Below, in pieces: positions 8,826 through 18,881 of a stretch of DNA of 64,000 bases (the first letter of the stretch is position 1; the number at the start of each line of letters is the position of its first letter). The notes beneath the pieces are model-generated. The model searched no databases. It saw only the letters and a program-made list of their open reading frames with translations, and was not told the origin of the DNA. The stretch spans positions 1,178,001-1,242,000 of the forward strand of contig NZ_CP015961.1 in the NCBI RefSeq assembly GCF_001659785.1, written 5' to 3'. This stretch comes from Dietzia timorensis. GTDB lineage: Bacteria > Actinomycetota > Actinomycetes > Mycobacteriales > Mycobacteriaceae. A program made the position numbers and the translations under genes.

Positions 8826-9000
8826 TACTCACTCGATTCGATCGTTCTGTGCTGTTGAACCCGCCTCTGCTCTGGCAGGTATGTGACACAAGTCTCGTTG
8901 TAATGCTGGTCACAGTCACGCTTGTGCGCGTAACTATCGTTTTGCTCGTTTTGCTCGCTCTTTTTACCTATGACGCCGGACGCCGTGGAAACGCCCGCCG
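8826..9000. promoter_or_regulatory. Upstream region of the citrate operon with direct and inverted repeats
   Basis: Contains a perfect tandem direct repeat of CGTTTTGCT (8938-8946 and 8947-8955) followed by a T-rich stretch, and a dyad CACAAG (8887-8892) with CTTGTG (8921-8926). CitB-type regulators bind AT-rich repeated sites, so these are candidate binding sites for the operon promoter. A hydrophobic plus-strand frame crosses the region but lacks a ribosome site and any similarity I recognise. Confidence 0.4.
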
Positions 9001-9765
9001 CTAGCCGCGCGCGGGCTCGAAGATCTTCCAATCCGCGAACTTCGCGGTCACATTATCGCCGGTGGAGCGCCCCGTGAGCCGCCGCGCGACCCACGGCCAG
9101 ACGTATTCGCGGTAGTAGCGCGCTTCTGCGAGCGCTCCTCGCGTGTGGCGAACTTCGGGCGGCGCTTCGACCTCGCCGGAGTCGAGGCCGATCTCGCGCA
9201 TCTCCAAATATGCGACGCGCGCGTGACCGGCGGGGTTGAGATGGAGACGGTCCGGGGACCAGTAGTGGGCGTCGCGGATGGCGGAATCGTTGAACACGTC
9301 GACGTACGACGCGCCCAAATCCTCGGCGACCTGCTTGGTCGCGACGGTGAAGTCGGCGGCACGCTGGTGGAAAACCCGGCCGAAGGGGAGTCGGGAGGAG
9401 GGATCTGCGCCGCTGAGGAGTACCGGGCGAACTCCTTCTTCGTTGCAACGGTTGACGACGTGGCGCACGAGTTCGACGAGCGCACGTTCGTCGATGCGGG
9501 CGTGAAGGAAATCGTTGCCGCCGCCGTGCACCGACAGGTGCGTCGGCGCCGGGTCGAGCGCGAGCGCGGTCTCGAGTTGCTCCTCGACGATGGGGCCGAG
9601 ACAACGACCGCGGATCGCGAGGTTCGCGTAGTGCACGGGCTCGCCGCGGTTCTCGGCGAGCTGCTCGGCGAGACGGTCCGCCCAGCCTCGCGGCGTCCCG
9701 TCCGGGTACTCGTCCCCGACGCCCTCGGTAAAGCTGTCTCCAATCGCGACGTAGCGGATGGTCAC
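9001..9765 (-). CDS. SGNH/GDSL hydrolase (copy 1)
   Basis: 254 residues, ATG start, no signal peptide, so probably cytoplasmic. SGNH blocks: GDSFTEGVGDE (nucleophile Ser, residues 8-10), the glycine of IRGRCL, GGGNDF (Asn), and DRLHLNPAGHA with the Asp-His pair. These enzymes hydrolyse ester bonds; the substrate is not evident. It is the second gene of a tandem pair of paralogues: its ATG overlaps the stop of the upstream copy (ATGA), implying translational coupling. The two share MTIRYVAIGDSFTEGVGDE-type N-termini and GRSxGD..AKFxxW C-termini. Confidence 0.88.
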   Translation of the reverse strand: MTIRYVAIGDSFTEGVGDEYPDGTPRGWADRLAEQLAENRGEPVHYANLAIRGRCLGPIVEEQLETALALDPAPTHLSVHGGGNDFLHARIDERALVELVRHVVNRCNEEGVRPVLLSGADPSSRLPFGRVFHQRAADFTVATKQVAEDLGASYVDVFNDSAIRDAHYWSPDRLHLNPAGHARVAYLEMREIGLDSGEVEAPPEVRHTRGALAEARYYREYVWPWVARRLTGRSTGDNVTAKFADWKIFEPARG

Positions 9766-10550
9766 GCTGATCGAGTCTCCTCTTCTTCCCCTATCGGCCG
9801 TTCGATGTGCGTCCAGTTCGGGAATTTCGCCTCACGGCCGTCGCCGGAGGACCGTCCGGTGAGTCGGCGCCCGACCCAGGGTAGGACATGTTCGCGGTAA
9901 TACCGGGCCTCGCCGAGCGGGCTCCGCTTCGCCTCCGTCACCACCGTTTCCTCGTCTGCGGGGAGTGAGAGTTCGAAGGCCTCGAGCACGAGCGAGGCGA
10001 CGCGCGCGTGTCCTCCGGGGCCCAGGTGGAGTCGATCGCCCGACCAGTAGTGGGCTTTGCGAATCTCGGTGTCGTGGAAGGCGTCGACGAACGTGGTGCC
10101 GGTCTCGGCGGTGAGTTCGGAGATCGCGTCGGTGAGCATTCCGGCCCGGCGGTGCAGCAGCTTGCCCATGGGCAGGCGCGAAGACGGGTCCGCGCCGCTG
10201 AGGATCACGGGCGTGACCCCGGCTTCGCAGCAACGCTCGATGACTCCCCGGGTGAGGTCGACCAGATGCGCCATGTCGTGCTTCGGGCGCATCATGTCGT
10301 TGCCGCCGCCGTTGAGGGTGAGGTGGGTGGGGAGCGGTTCGAGCGACAGCGCTACGTCGAGCTGTTCGTCGATGATGGGATCGAGAAGGCGCCCGCGGAT
10401 CGCGAAGTTCGCGTAATACACCGGCGCGGGCTGTACCGCGGCGAGCGCGCCGGCAAGGCGATCGGCCCAGCCGCGAGGCGTGCCGTCGGGTCGCTCATCT
10501 CCGACGCCCTCGGTGAAACTGTCTCCGATCGCGACATAGCGAATAGTCAA
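9762..10550 (-). CDS. SGNH/GDSL hydrolase (copy 2)
   Basis: About 262 residues from a TTG at 10550; this start matches the paralogue (LTIRYVAIGDSFTEG against MTIRYVAIGDSFTEG) and has GGAAAGGA a short distance upstream. The frame runs further upstream but without conservation. Motifs: GDSFTEGVGDE, GGGNDMM, and DRLHLGPGGHA. It is 5' in a two-gene unit with copy 1, with a 4-bp ATGA overlap. The pair looks like a local duplication kept as two expressed copies, which suggests two related substrates or a heteromeric enzyme (inference). No membrane segment or signal peptide. Confidence 0.85.
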   Translation of the reverse strand: MTIRYVAIGDSFTEGVGDERPDGTPRGWADRLAGALAAVQPAPVYYANFAIRGRLLDPIIDEQLDVALSLEPLPTHLTLNGGGNDMMRPKHDMAHLVDLTRGVIERCCEAGVTPVILSGADPSSRLPMGKLLHRRAGMLTDAISELTAETGTTFVDAFHDTEIRKAHYWSGDRLHLGPGGHARVASLVLEAFELSLPADEETVVTEAKRSPLGEARYYREHVLPWVGRRLTGRSSGDGREAKFPNWTHIERPIGEEEETRSA

Positions 10551-10706
10551 CGCAAGAGTCCTTTCCAATGACGGCGCAGCACGCGGATCCCGCCGAGAAA
10601 CGTACTGTCGCTTATATAACCCGACTATGTAACCTACGCCCGTTCGCGCGGGCACGTGTGAATGGTCCGCGGCGCACCGGGGCCGGGGGATTGAGGAGGA
10701 CAGCAG

Positions 10707-11609
10707 ATGTTTCGTGGTCTCAGCGCTTTTCCATTGACACCGGTCGGCCGAGATGGCATGGATGACGGGGCCTTTGCGCGGCTAATCGATCGCCTGGTGG
10801 CCGCGGGAGTCGACTCGATCGGCGCGCTGGGCTCGACCGGCTCCTATATGTATCTCGACCGCGCGGAGCGCGCGCGGATCGCCGCGCAGGCCGTCGAGCG
10901 GGCGGCGGGGACGCCGGTCATCGTCGGGGTGGGGGCTCTGCGCACCGAGCATGTACTCGCCCACGTCGATGACGCCCAGTCGGCCGGGGCTGACGCCGTT
11001 CTTCTTGCGCCGGTGTCCTACCAGCCGCTCACGGTCGACGATGTGTTTGGGCTGTACGAGGATGTCGACCGCGAGCTCTCGGTTCCGTTGGTGGTGTACG
11101 ACAATCCGGCGACTACCGGCTTCGAGTTCACCGACGAGCTGTACGCTGCGCTGGCGCGGCTCGCCAATGTCGCCGCGATCAAACTTCCCGGGGTGCCGTA
11201 GGAGCCTGGCGCGGCGGCGCAGCGCGTATCCGAGCTGCGCGAACGTATCCCTTCAAGCGTGGCGCTCGGAGTTTCCGGGGACGGATTCGGCGCCGCAGGG
11301 CTCCTCGCGGGGTGCGAGTCCTGGTTCTCGGTGATCGGCGGCACGCTGCCCGCGCCGGCGCTCAAGATCACCCGTGCCGCTCTCTCCGGCGACGCCGACG
11401 CCGCGCTCGCGACGTCGGAACGACTGCGACCGGTGTGGGATCTCATGGCCGAGCATGGCAGCCTCCGCGTCACCGCCGCGATCGCGGAGTACCTCGGCCT
11501 CATCGAAGCGCCGAGCCTGCCTCGGCCGATTCGAGGCCTCTTCGCGGCGGATGCCGCCCGCGTAGCCGAAATTGTCGACCGCTTGGGTCTCGCAGGCGGG
11601 GCAGATTAG
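10707..11609 (+). pseudogene. DapA/NAL-superfamily aldolase interrupted by an in-frame amber codon
   Basis: A GAGGAGG ribosome site precedes the ATG at 10707. The frame runs 164 codons to a TAG at 11199-11201, then continues in the same frame to 11609, giving about 300 residues in all, the family length. The first part has the barrel start FRGLSAFPLTPV, GSTGSYMYLDRAERARI, the catalytic Tyr in LVVYDNPATTG and the Schiff-base Lys in AAIKLPG; the second starts EPGAAAQRVSELRERI. The GTTGE motif of true dihydrodipicolinate synthase is replaced by GSTGS, so the enzyme was probably a pyruvate- or ketoacid-dependent lyase/hydratase rather than DapA. A single substitution would restore it: recent pseudogene, stop readthrough or sequencing error. 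It overlaps the next, convergent gene by 4 bp. Confidence 0.85.
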
Positions 11610-12310
11610 GCCGAGGGGGCGATCACGGCGGCCGGGTTGACCGAATTGAGCACGTCCGCGGTCTGGTCGTCGGGGAAGCCCCAGGTGTTCGCGGCGATGG
11701 TGAAGCCCAGGCCGAAGCTCGCCGAGGCGACTTCGCTGTCGCCGTAGTCCGACCAGCCCCACTTGGTGCCCCGCACGCCGGGCACCTGGGAGGTGCCCCA
11801 GTTCTGCTCGGTCCCGTCCGCGGCGACCGGATCCGCGTCGCGCATCCAGTCGAGAATCGGCGTATCGGGGTCGAGCATCTTCGCGTTGAGGAAGGTCGTC
11901 ACGTCCGCGGTGGAGGTAAACGAGGTGCCCCAGTTGTCGCCGGGCCACGTGGAGGTGAGGCCGTAAGCCTCCGCGGGCGCCGATACCGAAACCGGGCCGT
12001 ACTTGTCCCACATGCGCTGCGCGGCGGCGTCGTCGGAGGCCTTGATCATCCGCTCGAGGTCGGCGGTGTCGGTGCCGTCGCCGTGCTGCCAGATGTAGTC
12101 GACCATGTAGAGCTTGACGATCGACAGTGCCGGCCTGGCCTCGTGCATATCCGGCGTGCCGATCGGCCCGAGGGGCGTGCCCACCGCGATCTGCGTGCGC
12201 TCGGGCACCGTGAGCGAACCTGTGTCGCCAGGGGCTGCGGCCGCAGCGGGTGCGACCATCAGTGTCGCGGCGAGCCCGGCTAGTGCTGCTGTGCTTGTCA
12301 ACCGTTTCAT
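11606..12310 (-). CDS. Secreted beta-lactamase-like serine hydrolase
   Basis: 234 residues from the ATG at 12310. A Sec signal peptide covers about residues 1-26 (KR, then a hydrophobic run ending in an alanine-rich stretch before PGDTG). The mature part has penicillin-binding/class A beta-lactamase-like motifs: SIVK (Ser63, Lys66), an SDD triad in place of SDN, and TKWGWSD in place of KTG. The size (about 210 mature residues) is below a class A beta-lactamase, so a cell-wall hydrolase or pseudo-enzyme role is as likely as drug resistance. It converges with and overlaps the broken aldolase gene. Confidence 0.72.
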   Translation of the reverse strand: MKRLTSTAALAGLAATLMVAPAAAAAPGDTGSLTVPERTQIAVGTPLGPIGTPDMHEARPALSIVKLYMVDYIWQHGDGTDTADLERMIKASDDAAAQRMWDKYGPVSVSAPAEAYGLTSTWPGDNWGTSFTSTADVTTFLNAKMLDPDTPILDWMRDADPVAADGTEQNWGTSQVPGVRGTKWGWSDYGDSEVASASFGLGFTIAANTWGFPDDQTADVLNSVNPAAVIAPSA

Positions 12311-12394
12311 GGAGCACAACGCTAACTTGCCGGCGCCGATTCCGCACGGCCTGCGGCTTGCCGGCCCCACTTTCCGGTGCCCGCCAGGGTGCGC

Positions 12395-12967
12395 CTATTC
12401 GGTTCCGATGACGTCGTACACCAGCTTCTGTATTCCGTTGGCGTATGTCTCCGATTCACGGACACGCAGGCGAGTGGCGTCCTTGTCCTCCTCTGAGAAC
12501 AGCCGCTTCCCGGCGCCGAGAAGGACAGGGAACACGAGCAGGTGATAGCGGTCGACGAGCCCGGCATCGGCGAGGGCAGCGCCCAGCGTGGCGCTCCCAT
12601 GCACGATGATCGGGCCGCCTTCGCCCTCCTCCTTGAGCGCACGGACGTCGTCCACCGAACGCAGGATCGTCGCAGGCCAGCGTGCGTCCACCTGCTCAAG
12701 CGTGCGCGAGACGACGTAGCGGGGCATCGCGTTGTACTCGGCGAACTCGTCCATCTCGGGCCACACAGGCGCGAAAGCCTCGTAGGACTTTCGACCGAGC
12801 AGCAGGGCGCCGGCCTCGGCCTGCTCGCGCCCCTTGATCTCGTACGCTGCCGGATCGAAGTCGATCCCGTTGAAGGTCCACCCGGAGTTCCGATACCCGG
12901 GCTCCCCTCCAGGTGCCTCCATGACTCCGTCGAGCGACATGAACGCGGTGACGACTATTTGCTGCAT
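12395..12967 (-). CDS. RibD C-terminal/dihydrofolate-reductase-like family protein
   Basis: 190 residues. It starts MQQIVVTAFMSLDGVMEAPGG, the typical opening of the YyaP/YwjB branch of the RibD_C fold, followed by LLLGRKSYEAFAPVWP, YVVSRTLEQ, and the NADPH-binding GPIIVHGSATLGAAL. The family is NADPH-dependent reductases of unknown substrate; it is not the folate enzyme itself. A GAGGAG sequence lies about six bases before the ATG. It is a single gene between the secreted hydrolase and nadE, all on the minus strand, with gaps of about 80 bp on both sides. Confidence 0.85.
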   Translation of the reverse strand: MQQIVVTAFMSLDGVMEAPGGEPGYRNSGWTFNGIDFDPAAYEIKGREQAEAGALLLGRKSYEAFAPVWPEMDEFAEYNAMPRYVVSRTLEQVDARWPATILRSVDDVRALKEEGEGGPIIVHGSATLGAALADAGLVDRYHLLVFPVLLGAGKRLFSEEDKDATRLRVRESETYANGIQKLVYDVIGTE

Positions 12968-13050
12968 GCGGATCTCCTCTATTCGGATCGAATTCTATCG
13001 AGCCGCCGCTGCGTGGATTTGTCCTTGCGTGCGTTCAACACGGCGCGGAC

Positions 13051-13923
13051 TCAGTCCCTCCACCAGTCGTCCTGCGGGGCGGCCGGCATTGCCCGTTTGT
13101 GACGGGATATGCGATAGAGATGCTCGATGCGCTCGGCGATGGCATCGGAGACCTCGCGCTGCTCGAGGTAGTCGTCGATCTCCGCGTACCGGACTCCGAG
13201 TGCCTCCTCGTCGGGAAGCGCGGGGCGATCGTCCTCCAAGTCCGCGGTGGGGACCTTCGTCCACGTCGATTCCGGGGCGCCGAGTTCCCGCAGGATCGCG
13301 GCTCCTTGGCGCTTCGTGAGCCCGGTAAGGGGAGTAAGGTCCGCGCCGCCGTCGCCGTACTTGGTGTAGAAACCTGTGACAGCCTCGGCCGCGTGATCGG
13401 TGCCGACGACGAGCATGCCGAGCTGCCCCGCGACCGTGTATTGGGCGACCATCCGTTCGCGGGCCTTAATATTGCCGCGCACGAAGTCGCGGATCTCGCC
13501 AGCACCTCCCTCGACGTCGCCGACGGCCGTGGCCGACGCCGCGGCAGACGCATCTGCGGCCTCCTTGATATTGACGACCAACGACTCGTCCGGCCGGATA
13601 AATTGCAAGGCCGTCTGGGCATCGGCCTCGTCCGACTGCACGCCGTAGGGAAGGCGGACCGCGACGAATTGCGCACGTCCGCCGTCATCCCTGACCTTTT
13701 CGGCGGCAAGCTGGCACAGCCGTCCCGCCAGGGTCGAGTCCTGCCCGCCGCTGATCCCGAGGACGAAGCCGGAGGTGTGTGACGCGGCGAGGTAGTCTGC
13801 GAGAAACGCGACCCGTTCGTTTATCTCGCCTATGACGTCGATGTCTGGCTGCACATGCAGCGCCCCGGCGATTTCGCGCTGCATGGGACGAGGTGCGGAA
13901 GCGGGGGAGTGAGCGTCTGTCAT
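13051..13923 (-). CDS. nadE: NH3-dependent NAD+ synthetase
   Basis: 290 residues from the ATG at 13923. It amidates nicotinate adenine dinucleotide to NAD using ammonia and ATP. The PP-loop motif SGGQDS is at 58-63; [19 protein letters not shown] and [11 protein letters not shown] are the adenylation and substrate-binding segments; [12 protein letters not shown] is the conserved C-terminal loop. No glutaminase domain is present, so this is the short ammonia-dependent form. TAGGAT lies 7 nt before the ATG, arguing for a leaderless transcript and for this start over the upstream one. Next to a cysteine-free rpmJ and nrdH, as in corynebacteria. Confidence 0.93.
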   Translation of the reverse strand: MTDAHSPASAPRPMQREIAGALHVQPDIDVIGEINERVAFLADYLAASHTSGFVLGISGGQDSTLAGRLCQLAAEKVRDDGGRAQFVAVRLPYGVQSDEADAQTALQFIRPDESLVVNIKEAADASAAASATAVGDVEGGAGEIRDFVRGNIKARERMVAQYTVAGQLGMLVVGTDHAAEAVTGFYTKYGDGGADLTPLTGLTKRQGAAILRELGAPESTWTKVPTADLEDDRPALPDEEALGVRYAEIDDYLEQREVSDAIAERIEHLYRISRHKRAMPAAPQDDWWRD

Positions 13924-14081
13924 GCGGTCGATCCTAGGCGGCTGATATGACAATTGGGTTTCCGAGCCGCTACTATGACCAAGTTCCATGTCATCGCTTT
14001 GCCGTGCGCGCGAACCGGAAAACCGGTTGCTGTGCCGCAGCGGCGACGAGAGACATATCGGCTAGCAGAAAGGAGCGCCCC

Positions 14082-14204
14082 ATGAAGGTCCGCAAGTCCC
14101 TTCGGTCGCTGAAGAACAAGCCGGGCGCCCAGGTTGTGCGCCGCCGCGGCAAGGTCTACGTGATCAACAAGAAGGATCCGCGTTTCAAGGCCCGCCAGGG
14201 CTAA
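14082..14204 (+). CDS. rpmJ: Ribosomal protein L36, cysteine-free (zinc-independent) type
   Basis: 40 residues: it begins [20 protein letters not shown] and ends with [26 protein letters not shown] lies just upstream. L36 is a small basic protein of the large subunit. The usual zinc ribbon (CxxC...CxxxxH) is absent: no cysteine at all, so this is the C-minus paralogue, which in other actinobacteria replaces the zinc form under zinc limitation. A strong terminator follows. Confidence 0.93.
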   Translation: MKVRKSLRSLKNKPGAQVVRRRGKVYVINKKDPRFKARQG

Positions 14205-14230
14205 GAGCGAAGGCACGCCAACGTGCCACA

Positions 14231-14270
14231 GGCGCCCGCCATCCCCCTTCGGGACGGCGGGCGCCTTTTA
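14231..14270 (+). terminator. Rho-independent terminator after rpmJ
   Basis: The stem is GGCGCCCGCC plus ATCCC (14231-14245) pairing with 14251-14265 (14 of 15 pairs) around the loop CCTTC, followed by TTTTATTTG. Confidence 0.9.
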
Positions 14271-14396
14271 TTTGTCGCCTGGCCAATAGCCCGCTAGCCG
14301 GTCGAACCATTCTCTGGGAAAGGTTTCGTGTCCCCGCACGCGCTGTGCCCCCTAGTTCCCCCGAAATCGCGCGTTCGAACGCGGATGTCGAAACCC

Positions 14397-14448
14397 TGTG
14401 GACGTATCTGTGGACCAGATGTGGACGAACGGTGGACAAGGTGTGGGC
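14397..14448 (+). promoter_or_regulatory. Five phased DnaA-box-like heptamers
   Basis: TGTGGAC at 14397, 14409 and 14420, GGTGGAC at 14431 and TGTGGGC at 14442: spacing 12, 11, 11 and 11 bp. High-GC actinobacterial DnaA boxes read TTGTCCACA, whose complement starts TGTGGAC, so this is a one-helical-turn array of matches or near-matches. DnaA controls nrd transcription in E. coli and B. subtilis, which makes the position interesting. Binding here is inference. Confidence 0.5.
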
Positions 14449-14605
14449 AAAGATCTTGTCGGACTCCGCCGTCATGATGGGTTCTGTATCGGGTTTCGCG
14501 TTCGAACGGCGCGCGGGAAACAACATCGGTGTCGTTCGAAACGCTGTTATGGCGGAACGGGGGTCCACAAGGTGAGACGGCGACCTGGGAATATCATGCG
14601 TGTAA

Positions 14606-14653
14606 GACCAATATGTCGTGGTCGGTTGACCTTCTGAACACAACGGGTAGTGT
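14606..14653 (+). promoter_or_regulatory. Tandem candidate NrdR boxes
   Basis: Box 1, GACCAATATGTCGTGG (14606-14621), and box 2, ACACAACGGGTAGTGT (14638-14653), resemble the NrdR consensus ACACWATATATWGTGT at about 10 and 12 of 16 positions. They start 32 bp apart, the three-helical-turn spacing typical of paired NrdR sites. NrdR is the ATP/dATP-sensing repressor of ribonucleotide reductase genes, so this fits the nrdH promoter. Confidence 0.6.
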
Positions 14654-14844
14654 TTGAAGGCGTTGCGGTCATTGAGTCGGACACAACGAGCCGGCGGGAA
14701 TTCCAGGCCCTGTGGAGGTGTTGAATCTCCATAGAGGGCGCGCGAATTCCACAGGTTCGCCGTCGATGTTCGAATAATCACAAGAGCCGCATCCGGACAG
14801 AAGTTTCGTCGTTCCCAGTGCGTGAAGAAAGGCCTCAAGTCGCT

Positions 14845-15078
14845 ATGAGCATCACCGTTTACACCAAGCCGGCGTGCGTGCAGTGCAATGCCACCTACCG
14901 TGCTCTCGACAAGCAGGGTCTGGATTACGAGGTCGTGGATATCACCGAGGACTCCGACGCTCGCGAGTACGTGATGGCTCTCGGCCACCTGCAGGCCCCG
15001 ATCGTGGTGGCAGGCGAGGACCATTGGTCCGGCTACCGTCCGGATCGCATCAAAGCTCTCGCCACCGCCGCAGCCTGA
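14845..15078 (+). CDS. nrdH: NrdH-redoxin
   Basis: 77 residues from the ATG at 14845 ([14 protein letters not shown]). A glutaredoxin-fold protein with thioredoxin-like specificity; the redox motif is CVQC at 11-14, and the family C-terminal segment is WSGYRPDRI. It reduces the NrdE catalytic disulfide with electrons from thioredoxin reductase. First of nrdH-nrdI-nrdE. The ribosome site is weak (GAAAGG about 12 nt away). Confidence 0.93.
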   Translation: MSITVYTKPACVQCNATYRALDKQGLDYEVVDITEDSDAREYVMALGHLQAPIVVAGEDHWSGYRPDRIKALATAAA

Positions 15079-15148
15079 CCTGCGGTCGATCGCACGTCGG
15101 GCGCAGAAATCATGGGGAAGTGACCTGAGCGTCCTGGAGGCGACACAT

Positions 15149-15604
15149 ATGAACCGCATCGCATATCTCGATTCGGTCCCGCGTGCAGCGGAAAAGTCCG
15201 TGCATGTGGTCTATTTTTCCAACGTCTCGGGCAATACCGAACGCTTCGTGAGCAAGCTCGGCTACGCCTCGACTCGGATTCCGATCTATTCCTCGGAGCA
15301 GATGCCGGAAATGTCCGAGCCGTTTGTTTTGATTACTCCCACTTACGGGGGTTGCTTGTCGGTCACCGGCAAGGAGGGGTCGCACGTACCGCGACAGGTC
15401 AAGAAGTTTCTCGCCAATAAAACCAACCGGGACCTCGTCCGTGGGGTCCTGGCGGCGGGAAACTCCAACTTCGGCGCATCGTTCGGTGCGGCCGGCGAGG
15501 CAGTAGCTGCCAAGCTGGGCGTGCCCTACCTGTACCGATTCGAACTCATGGGAACGCAAGAGGACGTGGACAACGTCCGCAAGGGATTGGACGAGTTTTG
15601 GTAG
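15149..15604 (+). CDS. nrdI: NrdI flavodoxin-like activator of class Ib ribonucleotide reductase
   Basis: 151 residues, ATG preceded by CTGGAGG. The FMN phosphate loop is [13 protein letters not shown]; the family segments [17 protein letters not shown] and [11 protein letters not shown] follow. NrdI supplies the oxidant that assembles the dimanganese-tyrosyl radical in NrdF. Its stop codon overlaps the TTG start of nrdE. The nrdH-nrdI gap is 70 bp. Confidence 0.94.
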   Translation: MNRIAYLDSVPRAAEKSVHVVYFSNVSGNTERFVSKLGYASTRIPIYSSEQMPEMSEPFVLITPTYGGCLSVTGKEGSHVPRQVKKFLANKTNRDLVRGVLAAGNSNFGASFGAAGEAVAAKLGVPYLYRFELMGTQEDVDNVRKGLDEFW

Positions 15605-17766
15605 CACCAGCGGTAGACCGCGCGGAAACGGCAGAAAACACATCGACGGCGTCCAGCGGCATGGATTACCACGCGCTGAACGCGATGCTCAACCTGTACG
15701 ACGACGATGGAAACATCCAGTTCGACAAGGACCGTGAGGCTGCACGCGAATACTTCCTGCAGCACGTCAACCAGAACACGGTGTTCTTCCACAACCAGAG
15801 CGAAAAGCTTGACTACCTCGTGGAAAAGGAATACTACGAGGCCGAGGTGCTCGAGCAGTACTCGCGCAACTTCGTCCTCTCGCTTTTCGAGAACGCCTAC
15901 GCGCAGAAGTTTCGGTTCCCGACCTTCCTCGGCGCGTTCAAGTACTACACGTCGTACACGCTCAAGACCTTCGACGGTAAGCGCTACCTCGAACGCTACG
16001 AAGACCGCGTGTGCATGGTCGCGCTGGCACTTGCCGAGGGCGACGAAACCCTCGCGCAGGCCCTCGTCGACGAGATCCTCGCGGGTCGCTTCCAGCCGGC
16101 CACCCCGACGTTCCTGAACTCGGGCAAGAAGCAGCGCGGCGAGCCCGTGTCCTGCTTCCTCCTGCGGATCGAGGACAACATGGAGTCCATCGGCCGCTCG
16201 ATCAACTCCGCGCTGCAGCTGTCCAAGCGCGGCGGCGGTGTGGCGTTGCTGCTGTCGAATCTCCGTGAGCACGGCGCACCCATCAAGCACATCGAGAACC
16301 AGTCGTCCGGCGTCATCCCCGTGATGAAGCTGCTCGAGGACTCTTTCTCGTACGCCAACCAGCTCGGTGCACGCCAAGGCGCGGGTGCGGTCTACCTGCA
16401 CGCCCATCATCCCGACATCCTCAAGTTCCTCGACACCAAGCGCGAGAACGCCGACGAGAAGATCCGCATCAAGACGCTGTCCCTCGGCGTTGTGATTCCG
16501 GACGTGACGTTCGAGCTGGCGAAGAAGAACGAGGACATGTACCTGTTCTCGCCGTACGACGTCGAGCGCATCTACGGCAAGCCGTTCGCCGACATCAACG
16601 TGTCCGAGCACTACAACGAGATGGTCGAGAACAAGGCGATCTCGAAGAAGAAGATCAACGCGCGCCAGTTCTTCCAGACGCTCGCCGAGATCCAGTTCGA
16701 GTCCGGATACCCGTACATCATGTTCGAGGACACGGTAAACCGGGCGAATCCGATCAAGGGCAAGATCACCATGTCGAACCTGTGCTCGGAGATTCTCCAG
16801 GTGTCGACCCCGTCGTCGTTCAACGACGACCTGTCGTACTCGGAGATCGGCAAGGACATCTCCTGCAACCTCGGTTCGATGAACATCGCCAAGTCGATGG
16901 ACTCCCCGGACCTCGGCAAGACGATCGAAACCGCGATCCGTGGTCTGACGGCGGTGTCGGATCAGACCGACATCTCCTCGGTGCCGTCGATCGAGAAGGG
17001 CAACGATCAGTCGCATGCCATCGGCCTCGGCCAGATGAACCTGCACGGCTACCTCGCCCGTGAGCGCATCTACTACGGCTCTGAAGAGGGCGTGGACTTC
17101 ACGAACATCTACTTCTACACGGTCTTGTTCCACGCGCTTCGCGCCTCGAACCAGATCGCGATCGAGCGAGGCACCGCCTTCGCCGGTTTCGCGGATTCGA
17201 AGTACGCCTCCGGCGAGTTCTTCGACAAGTACACCGATCAGGAGTGGGCGCCGGCCACCGAGCGCATTGCCCAGCTGTTTGCCGATGCCGAGGTGGAGCT
17301 CCCCTCGCAGTCGGATTGGCGCGAGCTCAAGGAATCGGTGCAGGCGCACGGTATCTACAACCAGAACCTGCAGGCCGTTCCGCCGACGGGGTCGATCTCC
17401 TACATCAACAACTCGACGTCCTCGATCCACCCTGTGGCCTCGAAGATCGAGATCCGCAAGGAAGGCAAGATCGGCCGCGTTTACTACCCGGCGCCTTACC
17501 TGAACAACGACAACCTGGACTACTACCAGGACGCGTACGAGATCGGCTACGAGAAGATCATCGACACCTACGCTGCCGCCACCCAGCACGTCGACCAGGG
17601 GCTCTCGCTCACCCTGTTCTTCAAGGACACGGCGGACACCCGCGAGGTCAACCGTGCGCAGATCTACGCATGGCGCAAGGGCATCAAGACGCTGTACTAC
17701 ATCCGCGTGCGCCAACTCGCACTTGAAGGCACCGAGGTGGAGGGTTGCGTCAGCTGCATGCTGTGA
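15598..17766 (+). CDS. nrdE: Class Ib ribonucleoside-diphosphate reductase, alpha chain
   Basis: 722 residues from the TTG at 15598, which overlaps the nrdI stop and has AAGGGA about 11 nt upstream; the next in-frame start (ATG 15661, [10 protein letters not shown]) would remove a normal N-terminal lead. It converts NDPs to dNDPs. Landmarks: [11 protein letters not shown] and GEPVSCFLL (one of the redox-active cysteines), the allosteric/active-site segment [26 protein letters not shown], and the C-terminal shuttle cysteines in GCVSCML. It lacks the N-terminal ATP-cone, as class Ib enzymes do, so dATP control must be transcriptional (fits the NrdR boxes). Confidence 0.96.
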   Translation: MVAPAVDRAETAENTSTASSGMDYHALNAMLNLYDDDGNIQFDKDREAAREYFLQHVNQNTVFFHNQSEKLDYLVEKEYYEAEVLEQYSRNFVLSLFENAYAQKFRFPTFLGAFKYYTSYTLKTFDGKRYLERYEDRVCMVALALAEGDETLAQALVDEILAGRFQPATPTFLNSGKKQRGEPVSCFLLRIEDNMESIGRSINSALQLSKRGGGVALLLSNLREHGAPIKHIENQSSGVIPVMKLLEDSFSYANQLGARQGAGAVYLHAHHPDILKFLDTKRENADEKIRIKTLSLGVVIPDVTFELAKKNEDMYLFSPYDVERIYGKPFADINVSEHYNEMVENKAISKKKINARQFFQTLAEIQFESGYPYIMFEDTVNRANPIKGKITMSNLCSEILQVSTPSSFNDDLSYSEIGKDISCNLGSMNIAKSMDSPDLGKTIETAIRGLTAVSDQTDISSVPSIEKGNDQSHAIGLGQMNLHGYLARERIYYGSEEGVDFTNIYFYTVLFHALRASNQIAIERGTAFAGFADSKYASGEFFDKYTDQEWAPATERIAQLFADAEVELPSQSDWRELKESVQAHGIYNQNLQAVPPTGSISYINNSTSSIHPVASKIEIRKEGKIGRVYYPAPYLNNDNLDYYQDAYEIGYEKIIDTYAAATQHVDQGLSLTLFFKDTADTREVNRAQIYAWRKGIKTLYYIRVRQLALEGTEVEGCVSCML

Positions 17767-17793
17767 CCGTCAAATCTCGCCATGTCTCCGTAA

Positions 17794-18861
<1,068 letters not shown>

Positions 18862-18881
18862 CACTCACCCAACATGGCTCG

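Larger units (their letters stand above)
14271..14844 (+). promoter_or_regulatory. Long control region upstream of nrdH
   Basis: 574 bp without a convincing gene. It holds, in order, a perfect palindrome CGCGTTCGAACGCG (14370-14383), five TGTGGAC-like heptamers at 11-12 bp spacing (14397-14448), two more copies of CGTTCGAA (14499 and 14533), an inverted GTCCACA (14563-14569), and a pair of candidate NrdR boxes (14606-14653). The transcript leader between the NrdR boxes and the nrdH ATG would be up to about 190 nt. Confidence 0.65.

Noticed and set aside
7746-8858. 370-codon plus-strand frame over citH
   Set aside because: Shadow; composition Glu/Asp/His/Arg-rich and no domain.
8801-9004. 67-codon hydrophobic plus-strand frame upstream of the citrate operon
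   Set aside because: No ribosome site; overlaps the citH start; likely promoter DNA.
10707-11609. Naming the interrupted aldolase dapA
   Set aside because: The GTTGE motif is replaced by GSTGSY, so lysine biosynthesis is not supported.
14185-15159. 324-codon minus-strand frame across the nrdH control region
   Set aside because: Overlaps rpmJ and nrdH on the other strand and shows no domain or ribosome site.
15526-17715. 729-codon minus-strand frame opposite nrdE
   Set aside because: Antisense shadow of a highly conserved gene, no start signal.
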